From contig JALREG010000073.1 in the NCBI GenBank assembly GCA_023253905.1, positions 1 to 8,275 on the forward strand: a stretch of DNA of 8,275 bases, written 5' to 3'. This document shows, one piece after another, positions 1-5,730 of the stretch (its first letter is position 1; each line of letters starts with the position of its first letter). Made by a program: the position numbers and the translations under genes. The notes beneath the pieces were generated by a model that saw nothing but the letters and a program-made list of their open reading frames with translations, did no database searches and had not been told where the DNA came from. The stretch comes from Burkholderiaceae bacterium (GTDB lineage Bacteria > Pseudomonadota > Gammaproteobacteria > Burkholderiales > Burkholderiaceae).

Positions 1-1018
1 TGATCCGGCATTCGATCGCGTGACCGCGCACCGCGACGTCGCGCTGCTTGATCCGCAGCGGCTCGCCAGCCGCGATCCGGATCTGCTCCTGCACGATATC
101 GATCCCGGTGATGAGTTCGGTGACCGGATGCTCGACCTGCACCCGGGTATTCATTTCAATGAAATAAAACTCATCATCTTCAAACAGGAACTCGAAGGTG
201 CCTGCGCCGCGATAGCCCATCTTGCGGCAAGCGTCGGAACAGCGCGCCCCGATGCGATCGAGGAGACGCCGCGATATACCTGGCGCAGGCCCCTCTTCGA
301 TGATCTTCTGATGCCGACGCTGCATGGAGCAGTCACGCTCGCCGAGATAGATGGCGTTACGCCCTCCATCGGCCAGCACCTGGATTTCGATATGCCGCGG
401 GTTCTCAAGAAATTTTTCAAGATAGACCGACGGGTTACTGAAGGCCGACTGCGCCTCCGAGCGCGTCATGGTGACGGCGTTGGTGAGCGCAGCTTCGGTA
501 TGCACGATCCGCATACCGCGGCCGCCACCACCGCCAGCCGCCTTGATAATGACCGGGTACCCCACTGCGCGAGCGATCCGCAACACCTCTTTCGGGTCAT
601 CGGGTAAGGCGCCCTCCGACCCGGGCACTACCGGCACCCCGGCCTTCTTCATGGCGTCTTTGGCCGAAACCTTGTCGCCCATCAGGCGGATGGTGTCAGG
701 CCGTGGTCCGATGAAAACGAAGCCGCTCTTTTCCACCCGCTCGGCGAAATCGGCGTTCTCAGACAGAAAACCATAGCCGGGATGGATTGCCTCGGCATCA
801 GTGACTTCGGCCGCGCTGATGATCGCAGGGATATTGAGATAACTCTCGCGCGAAGGCGGTGGCCCGATGCACACCGATTCATCGGCGAGCTTCACATATT
901 TCGCTTCAGTATCGGCCTGGGAATGCACGACGACCGTCTTGATGCCCAGTTCGCGGCAGGCACGCTGCACCCGAAGTGCGATCTCGCCGCGATTGGCGAT
1001 CAGGATCTTCTCGAACAT
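1..1018 (-). CDS. accC: Biotin carboxylase subunit of acetyl-CoA carboxylase (3' part off the left edge)
   Basis: AccC carboxylates the biotin on the carrier protein AccB using ATP and bicarbonate, the first half-reaction of cytosolic acetyl-CoA carboxylase. The minus strand reads [17 protein letters not shown] from an ATG at 1018-1016 and stays open for 339 codons to the window edge; the family is about 450 residues, so roughly the last quarter is missing. The N-terminal domain, the ATP-grasp glycine loop [10 protein letters not shown] (161-170) and the signature [14 protein letters not shown] (288-301) are all visible. Numbering matches E. coli AccC without gaps: K116, K159, E201, K238, E276, E288, N290, R292 and R338 are all present, so the enzyme should be active. 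A GGAG lies 8 bases before the ATG, and the gene starts 22 bp after accB, so the two are almost certainly co-transcribed. Confidence 0.97.
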   Translation of the reverse strand, partial: MFEKILIANRGEIALRVQRACRELGIKTVVVHSQADTEAKYVKLADESVCIGPPPSRESYLNIPAIISAAEVTDAEAIHPGYGFLSENADFAERVEKSGFVFIGPRPDTIRLMGDKVSAKDAMKKAGVPVVPGSEGALPDDPKEVLRIARAVGYPVIIKAAGGGGGRGMRIVHTEAALTNAVTMTRSEAQSAFSNPSVYLEKFLENPRHIEIQVLADGGRNAIYLGERDCSMQRRHQKIIEEGPAPGISRRLLDRIGARCSDACRKMGYRGAGTFEFLFEDDEFYFIEMNTRVQVEHPVTELITGIDIVQEQIRIAAGEPLRIKQRDVAVRGHAIECRI

Positions 1019-1040
1019 TCGAGGCTCCGGCCGGCCGGCT

Positions 1041-1523
1041 TCAGGGTTCGATGACGAAAAGCGGCTGGCCGAACTCGACCGGTGAGCCGTTTTCAACCAG
1101 TACCGCCTTCACGGTGCCGTCGCAATCGGCCTCGATCTCGTTCATGAGCTTCATCGCCTCGATGATGCAAAGCGTATCGCCCTGGCGGACTTTGCTGCCC
1201 ACCGACACAAACGACTCGGAGCCAGGCTGCGCCGAGCGGTAAAACGTGCCCACCATGGGCGACTTGACCACATGGCCGCTGGGCGCCTTGGCGGGTTCCT
1301 CGGCCGAGGCCGGCGGGGACGCGGCCGCAGCGACCGCCACGCCTTCGGCTGCCGCCACAGGCGCAACCGCAACCGGTGCCGACATCATGGCTGGAATCGG
1401 GATCGCCTGCGGTTGGGCCGCCTTGACGATTCGCACCCTCCCTTCGCCCTCGGTGATCTCAAGTTCGGAAATCCCAGACTCGGACACCAGGTCGATCAAG
1501 GTTTTAAGTTTTCTGAGATCCAT
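1041..1523 (-). CDS. accB: Biotin carboxyl carrier protein of acetyl-CoA carboxylase
   Basis: AccB carries the biotin that shuttles carboxylate from the AccC active site to the carboxyltransferase (AccAD). The 160-residue product has the standard three parts: an N-terminal helical segment beginning [20 protein letters not shown], an Ala/Pro-rich flexible linker (about 35-82), and a C-terminal biotinyl domain (about 84-160). The biotin-attachment motif EAMKLM is at 122-127, with K125 the expected biotinylated lysine. The PMVGTFYRS strand and the thumb region typical of acetyl-CoA carboxylase carriers are also present. Length fits the family (E. coli 156). The start is supported by AGAGG at 1535-1531, 7 bases before the ATG. 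It is the first gene of an accB-accC pair. Upstream there is no aroQ, only a 189-bp gap and then the broken TlpA-like gene. Confidence 0.97.
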   Translation of the reverse strand: MDLRKLKTLIDLVSESGISELEITEGEGRVRIVKAAQPQAIPIPAMMSAPVAVAPVAAAEGVAVAAAASPPASAEEPAKAPSGHVVKSPMVGTFYRSAQPGSESFVSVGSKVRQGDTLCIIEAMKLMNEIEADCDGTVKAVLVENGSPVEFGQPLFVIEP

Positions 1524-1712
1524 GCTCGTACCTCTGGCGGACCGCCCTCAAACCGCGCCCAGTTCCTGCGAAGCGCGCCCCCTGCTGTCAGCACCGTTCC
1601 ACGCACAGACGCAGCACGGATGAAACGGTGAACGCTGTCGGATACAGGAAAGATCGCGAATCTTAGCCCAATTTGCAGCAGGTACCTAGCAAAAAGCGCA
1701 ATACGCCGATAT
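1524..1712 (-). promoter_or_regulatory. Leader and probable promoter region of accBC
   Basis: This 189-bp stretch separates the restored end of the TlpA-like gene from accB, and I see no convincing gene in it. It is long for a within-operon gap, so accBC probably has its own promoter here; accBC leaders are long and regulated in other proteobacteria. On the minus strand a TAAGAT hexamer at 1665-1660 resembles a -10 box (5 of 6 to TATAAT), but no good -35 box lies 16-18 bases upstream. A 7-base inverted repeat CACCGTT/AACGGTG (1592-1598 and 1624-1630, 25-base loop) lies downstream of it and could be chance. No T-run terminator follows the TlpA-like gene. The role is inferred from position, with only weak sequence support. 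Confidence 0.35.
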
Positions 1713-2257
1713 CTACCCGGCCGCTGACAGGGCTGCCTTTCGGAGGCTTTCCAGCTTGAAGCGCCCAAGAATGCGCTCCCGGATACGGCCATCACGCCCA
1801 ATCACAACGGTGTAAGGCAGGGCCGCGGAGGCATTCCCGAATGCGCGGGTGAGCTCTGCACCGCCGGCGCCCGCCAGCAGGAGCGGATACGAAAAGCCGG
1901 ATTTTGAGCGAATTGTTGAATTTTAGAAGCAGAATCGATACCGATACCGATTACCTGAACACCCTTGGGCGCCAGTTCACGGCTGAGCGCGTCGAGTTCA
2001 GGCATTTCCTCCACGCAGGGCGGGCACCAGGTCGCCCAGAAATTGAGCACCAGGGGTCGGCCACGCAGCGCAGCGCTATCAAATGGCCGTCCGTCAGCAT
2101 CGGTCCAGCTTGCGCCCAGAAAAGCCTCGAGCGCCGCTTCGCCCGGCCCACCTGCCTGGTCGCCACGCCAGGCAAACCATGCCCCACCCGCGAGGCAGGC
2201 GATTCCCAGCGCCGCCAGCATCGGGCGACGAGTGGGCAGGCCGTCTTCAGGCGTCAT
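1713..2257 (-). pseudogene. TlpA-family membrane-anchored thiol-disulfide oxidoreductase, interrupted by a one-base frameshift
   Basis: This family reduces disulfides on the periplasmic face of the inner membrane, for example in cytochrome c maturation. The frame from ATG 2257 has an N-terminal hydrophobic anchor (about residues 13-30), a thioredoxin fold with the active site WCPPC (77-81) inside LNFWATWCPPCVEEMP, and the strand VQVIGIGID. After residue 118 (KIQQFAQ) that frame turns into non-homologous sequence and stops at 1802. The adjacent frame picks up exactly there with KSGFSYPLLLAGAGG, contains the family's cis-Pro motif LPYTVVIGRDGRI, and ends at TAG 1715-1713. One extra A in the AAAA run at 1905-1902 (minus strand) would restore a 181-residue protein of normal length. 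The start overlaps the preceding gene by ATGA. Family membership is clear; whether the lesion is real or a homopolymer sequencing error cannot be decided from this sequence. Confidence 0.88.
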
Positions 2258-2850
2258 GAAGAAGCACCCGTGAGCTTGCGCAGCGCTGCCAGATCCCCCC
2301 GCTCCGCAAGCCCGGATGCACCCCGCCGCAGCGCGCCGCGAACATCATCGCTGTCATAAAGCGACAGCAGCACGGGTTCACGGCGCCAATCGAACGCCAA
2401 GGCCTCGACCGACTCGCGAGGGTCGCGAAAATGCGGCAGCGTCAGCACATCGAAACGCAGTCGCTCATCGAGCAGGCGCATCTCCACTTCCTTCGCGTTG
2501 TCATAGAACAGTTGCAGGTGGATCGGCGCATGATCGGCGCAGATCCCCTTCCAGACAGCCCCGGTGAGATAGGGTTGAAACTCAGCGAGCCGCTCCATCA
2601 GTTCGGCTGCCACCTCACGACGGCGGGCCACCCGCGCGGCATGGTCGGGATCAAACAGCTCGAGATGCTCGCGCAGCGCCGCATCGATCTCCTCGCCGTC
2701 GGGTAACGCGCCGCGTGGCGGGGCCGCGCCCCCCAGCAACTGGCGGGCCGCTTTCAACTTGGCCGCGCCATAGTCGAGACCCGAGTCGGCAATCAGGCGG
2801 GCGGCGGCGGCAGCAATCTCGAGTCGAACAGAATCGGGGTGTTCATTCAT
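2254..2850 (-). CDS. Conserved protein of unknown function, divergent from mpl
   Basis: The protein has 198 residues from MNEHPDSVRLE. It is soluble, with no signal peptide or membrane segment and no classic metal-binding or catalytic motif that I can name. The N-terminal part (about 8-45) looks helical and basic, with LDYGAAKLKAARQLLG. A middle block YLTGAVWKGICADHAPIHLQLFYDN is followed by KEVEMRLLDERLRFDVL, and the C-terminal part includes FDWRREPVLLSLYD. I recall similar proteins of about 200 residues as conserved in proteobacteria; the IHLQLFYDNAKEVE stretch faintly suggests a nucleotidyltransferase-like fold, but this is recollection only. I chose ATG 2850 because the longer reading frame to 2925 would cross the start of mpl. 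There is no clear ribosome binding site. Its TGA overlaps the ATG of the TlpA-like gene (ATGA), so the two are translationally coupled. Confidence 0.8.
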   Translation of the reverse strand: MNEHPDSVRLEIAAAAARLIADSGLDYGAAKLKAARQLLGGAAPPRGALPDGEEIDAALREHLELFDPDHAARVARRREVAAELMERLAEFQPYLTGAVWKGICADHAPIHLQLFYDNAKEVEMRLLDERLRFDVLTLPHFRDPRESVEALAFDWRREPVLLSLYDSDDVRGALRRGASGLAERGDLAALRKLTGASS

Positions 2851-2887
2851 GGCAGTAGAATCGCGGCTCTCTGCCATTATCGCTCCG
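2851..2887. promoter_or_regulatory. Divergent start region between the unknown gene and mpl
   Basis: Only 37 bp separate the two divergent start codons, so promoters must overlap each other or the coding sequences. On the plus strand TAGAAT at 2856-2861 is 5 of 6 to a -10 box and would give a leader of about 20 bases for mpl. On the minus strand GATAAT at 2881-2876 is also 5 of 6 and would give a leader of similar length for the leftward gene. Neither has a recognisable -35 box at 16-18 bases, and neither start has a good Shine-Dalgarno sequence. The hexamers are seen; their use as promoters is inferred. Confidence 0.3.
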
Positions 2888-4255
2888 ATGCACATCCATA
2901 TACTCGGTATCTGCGGGACCTTCATGGGCGGCGTCGCCGCGATCGCCCGCGAGGCAGGCCATCGGGTAACCGGCTGCGATGCCGGCGTTTATCCACCTAT
3001 GAGCGACCAGCTGCGCGCGCTCGGCATCGATCTGATCGAAGGTTATGGCGCCGACCAGCTGAGCATCGACCCCGACCTCTGGGTCATTGGTAACGCCATC
3101 AGCCGAGGCAACCCGCTCCTGGAAGCGATCCTCGAGTCGGGCGCACGTTATCAGTCCGGGCCGCAGTGGCTTGCCGAACAGGTGCTCTCAGGCAGACATG
3201 TTCTCGCCGTCGCCGGCACCCACGGCAAGACCACCACCACGGCCATGCTGGCATGGATTCTGGAGTGCGCAGGCGGCGCCCCGGGGTTTCTGATCGGCGG
3301 CGCCCCGCTCGATTTCGAGCGCTCGGCGCGGCTGGGGACCGGCCAGGCGTTCGTGATCGAAGCCGATGAATACGACACCGCCTTTTTCGACAAGCGCTCC
3401 AAGTTCATTCACTATCGCCCCAGGACCCTGATCCTGAATAATCTCGAGTTCGATCATGCAGACATCTTTACCGATCTTGCTGCGATCGAAACCCAATTTC
3501 ATCACCTTGTTCGTACCGTCCCCCGCTCGGGTCAACTGATCGTGAATGGCCAGGCGCCAGCGCTCGCCCGGGTACTCGCACGCGGTTGCTGGAGCGAAGT
3601 ACAGTCTTTTTTATCCGATCAAGCGTGGAATGTCGGCGAACTCACCGAGGGCGGTACATCCTCGGAGACGGGTTTCGCAGTGCTCCGGCACGGCGCGCCG
3701 CTTGGTATTTGTGCATTGCCTCAACCCGGTGCACACAACCGGGCGAATGCGCTCGCGGCGATCGCTGCCGCGTGCGCATTCGGCGTGTCTGCAGGCCGGG
3801 CAATTGAGGCGCTGTCGCGCTTCGGGGGCGTCCGGCGCCGGCTTGAGCGTCGTGGCACGGTGCGCGGCGTTGCGGTGATCGATGATTTTGCACACCATCC
3901 CACCGCTATTTCCGAGACGATCGCTGCACTTCGCGAACATACGCGCGTCGGAGAGAGAATTCTCGCGGTATTCGAGCCGCGCTCGAACACGATGAAGCTG
4001 GGCACCATGCGCGCGCAGCTGGCTGGCAGCCTCGCGCAGGCCGACCGGGTCTACTGCTACGCGGGCGCCCTGTCGTGGAACCCGGCCGACGATCTGGCGG
4101 CCCTCGGCACCCGCGCCAGCGTCGACACCGACCTTGATCAGATGGTCGCGAGGATCGTTGCCGAGGCCCGGGCGGGTGACCGAATCCTGGTGATGAGTAA
4201 CGGGAGCTTCGGCGGCGTCCACGCCCGCCTCCTCACTGCGCTGGATGCGCGCTGA
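2888..4255 (+). CDS. mpl: UDP-N-acetylmuramate:L-alanyl-gamma-D-glutamyl-meso-diaminopimelate ligase (murein peptide ligase)
   Basis: Mpl is a cytosolic ATP-dependent Mur-family ligase that joins recycled tripeptide L-Ala-gamma-D-Glu-meso-DAP to UDP-MurNAc, returning cell-wall breakdown products to peptidoglycan synthesis. The 455-residue product aligns along its length with E. coli Mpl (457). It begins MHIHILGICGTFMGG (dinucleotide-type fold) and has the P-loop AGTHGKTTTT (109-118), EADEYDTAFFDKRSKF (158-173), NNLEFDHADIF (184-194), the Mur-ligase central HN motif in GAHNRANALAAI (281-292), DDFAHHPTA (332-340), EPRSNTMKLG (363-372) and MSNGSFGG (436-443). FDKRSKF and EPRSNTMK distinguish Mpl from MurC. 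The start at 2888 is chosen because an upstream ATG at 2849 adds 13 residues absent from the family and would overlap the divergent gene. Its TGA overlaps the next ATG (TGATG). Confidence 0.97.
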   Translation: MHIHILGICGTFMGGVAAIAREAGHRVTGCDAGVYPPMSDQLRALGIDLIEGYGADQLSIDPDLWVIGNAISRGNPLLEAILESGARYQSGPQWLAEQVLSGRHVLAVAGTHGKTTTTAMLAWILECAGGAPGFLIGGAPLDFERSARLGTGQAFVIEADEYDTAFFDKRSKFIHYRPRTLILNNLEFDHADIFTDLAAIETQFHHLVRTVPRSGQLIVNGQAPALARVLARGCWSEVQSFLSDQAWNVGELTEGGTSSETGFAVLRHGAPLGICALPQPGAHNRANALAAIAAACAFGVSAGRAIEALSRFGGVRRRLERRGTVRGVAVIDDFAHHPTAISETIAALREHTRVGERILAVFEPRSNTMKLGTMRAQLAGSLAQADRVYCYAGALSWNPADDLAALGTRASVDTDLDQMVARIVAEARAGDRILVMSNGSFGGVHARLLTALDAR

Positions 4256-4872
4256 TGGCCGTCTCAGGCGTCGGCCTCGAAGACGATTCGTGCGAGCGGC
4301 TCATCTACCTTCACGGGTTCCGATCTTCGCCGCAGTCGTTCAAGGCGCAGCGGCTCGGTCAGGCCATGGCGCAGGCGGGGCGCGCCCATGATTTTGTCTG
4401 TCCGGCGCTACCCGCCTCGCCCGCGGCGGCCATCGCCCTCATCGTCGACCGCATCGCCCCGAATGCGCGCGATGTGGTGGTGGGCAGTTCGCTCGGCGGC
4501 TACTATGCACGCTATGTCGCCGAAATCTGCGGCGCCCGCACTGTGCTGCTGAACCCGTCGATTCGGCCGGCAGAGTCGCTCGCCCGCCACCTGGGCCGGG
4601 GCACGCTGTTTCACAGCGATGAGCCCTTCGAGTTCATCGCCGAGCATCTCGCGGAGTTGCGCCGCTTCGAGGTGCCCAGGGTCAGTCGGCCCGAGCGCGC
4701 GCTTCTGATCGCCGCAACGGGCGACGAACTCCTCGACTGGCGCGAGATGGTGGCAGCCTGGCCGGGCGCGCAGACCCTGGTGATCGAGGGCAGCGACCAC
4801 GCGCTCTCGGACTTCGAGCAGCACATCAACCGGGTGCTGGACTTTGCCGGCATCAGGCTCCCGGCACAATGA
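4255..4872 (+). CDS. YqiA/YcfP-type alpha/beta-hydrolase (putative esterase)
   Basis: This is a 205-residue cytosolic alpha/beta-hydrolase of the small YqiA/UPF0227 type, whose E. coli member acts as an esterase on simple acyl substrates; the natural substrate is unknown. The oxyanion-side motif [11 protein letters not shown] (16-26) is typical. The nucleophile elbow is GSSLGG (77-82) with S79 the likely catalytic serine, D157 in ATGDELLDW the likely acid, and H182 in GSDHAL the likely base. Length is slightly above the E. coli protein (193) because of about ten extra N-terminal residues; no better internal start is seen. It overlaps mpl by one base (TGATG), so translation is probably coupled, which ties it to the mpl transcript but does not prove a role in murein recycling. 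Confidence 0.88.
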   Translation: MAVSGVGLEDDSCERLIYLHGFRSSPQSFKAQRLGQAMAQAGRAHDFVCPALPASPAAAIALIVDRIAPNARDVVVGSSLGGYYARYVAEICGARTVLLNPSIRPAESLARHLGRGTLFHSDEPFEFIAEHLAELRRFEVPRVSRPERALLIAATGDELLDWREMVAAWPGAQTLVIEGSDHALSDFEQHINRVLDFAGIRLPAQ

Positions 4873-4893
4873 CGAACCGATCACGAACTGACC

Positions 4894-4898
4894 GGAGA
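4894..4898 (+). promoter_or_regulatory. Ribosome binding site for the short-chain dehydrogenase
   Basis: GGAGA lies 9 bases before the ATG at 4908. It favours that ATG over the in-frame ATG at 4869, which overlaps the preceding stop codon and would add 13 charged residues foreign to the family. Confidence 0.7.
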
Positions 4899-4907
4899 AC
4901 CCCGCTC

Positions 4908-5648
4908 ATGAAACTCAGAAACAAGGTGGCCATCATCACGGGCGCCGCCAGTGGCATCGGACTGGCCACCGCCCATGTGTTCGCATCAGAAGGCGCGCGC
5001 GTGGTGCTTGCCGACATCGACGCAATCCGCACCGACGCGGCAGCCGCCGCGGTTACGCAGGCTGGCGGCGAGACGCTCGCCGTGCGCGTGGATGTAACCG
5101 ACCGGGAGAGCGTCGACGCCATGGTTGCCGCCACGCTCAAGCGCTTCGGGCGCATCGACTGCCTGGTGAACAACGCTGGCATCACCAAGGATTCACGGCT
5201 CGTCAAAATGACCGAGCAGCAATTCGACAGCGTGATGTCGGTCAATCTGAAAGGCGTTTTTCACTGCACGCAGGCCGTCGTGCCCACCATGCTCGAGCAG
5301 GAAAGCGGCGTGATTCTGATCGCCTCCTCGGTGGTTGGCCTTTACGGCAACTTCGGCCAGACCAACTATGCGGCCACCAAGGCCGGCGTGATCGGCTTCG
5401 CAAAAACCTGGGGCCGCGAACTGGGTCCCAAAGGCATCCGCACCGTAGCCGTGTGCCCGGGGTTTGTCGCCACCCCCATCCTGGAGACCATTCCGCCTGC
5501 AGTGATGCAGAAAATGGTCGACAAGGTGCCGATGGGAAGGCTGGGTCAGCCTGAGGAAATTGCGCGCGTTTACGCGTTTCTCGCCTCTGACGAGGCAAGC
5601 TATATCAACGGCACCACAATTGAGGTCTCGGGCGGCATCATGATGTAG
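4908..5648 (+). CDS. Short-chain dehydrogenase/reductase, FabG-like (3-oxoacyl-ACP reductase family)
   Basis: This is a 246-residue classical SDR, closest in motif to 3-oxoacyl-ACP reductases, which reduce a beta-keto group to a hydroxyl using NAD(P)H. The cofactor loop is TGAASGIG (11-18), NNAG is at 88-91, structural N113 sits in SVNLKG, and the catalytic triad is S141, Y154 and K158 in the YxxxK motif. The PGFVATP and [10 protein letters not shown] segments and a C-terminal GGIMM complete the fold. D36 and D38 at the end of the second strand, and the absence of the arginine found in the GASRGIG loop of E. coli FabG, suggest NAD(H) rather than NADP(H) preference. It lies 35 bp after the hydrolase on the same strand. 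It need not be the essential FabG, since this family has many paralogues and no fab genes adjoin it; the substrate is therefore open. Confidence 0.9.
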   Translation: MKLRNKVAIITGAASGIGLATAHVFASEGARVVLADIDAIRTDAAAAAVTQAGGETLAVRVDVTDRESVDAMVAATLKRFGRIDCLVNNAGITKDSRLVKMTEQQFDSVMSVNLKGVFHCTQAVVPTMLEQESGVILIASSVVGLYGNFGQTNYAATKAGVIGFAKTWGRELGPKGIRTVAVCPGFVATPILETIPPAVMQKMVDKVPMGRLGQPEEIARVYAFLASDEASYINGTTIEVSGGIMM

Positions 5649-5716
5649 CCGGTTGCCGCTGGCGCAGGACCGCCTGGTCCGCGCGCTGTTCCTCACCCCA
5701 GACAGAAGATCCACAC

Positions 5717-5722
5717 GGGAGA
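5717..5722 (+). promoter_or_regulatory. Ribosome binding site that decides a TTG start for the RNB ribonuclease
   Basis: GGGAGA ends 8 bases before TTG 5731. No ATG or GTG is suitably placed, and the earlier in-frame TTG at 5653 has no comparable site before it. Confidence 0.65.
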
Positions 5723-5730
5723 CGCTGCCG

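Noticed and set aside
20..607. Open frame on the plus strand of 195 codons
   Set aside because: It lies antisense to accC, whose full set of active-site residues is encoded on the minus strand; the product resembles nothing I know.
1592..1630. CACCGTT/AACGGTG inverted repeat as an operator before accB
   Set aside because: Seven-base arms with a 25-base loop are weak and could be chance; noted only within the leader entry.
1496..1801. Separate small gene between the TlpA-like gene and accB
   Set aside because: The frame overlaps the real C-terminal part of the TlpA-like gene in another phase and runs into accB; no family resemblance.
3611..4222. Minus-strand open frame of 203 codons inside mpl
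   Set aside because: GC-rich shadow frame; mpl on the other strand is conserved end to end.
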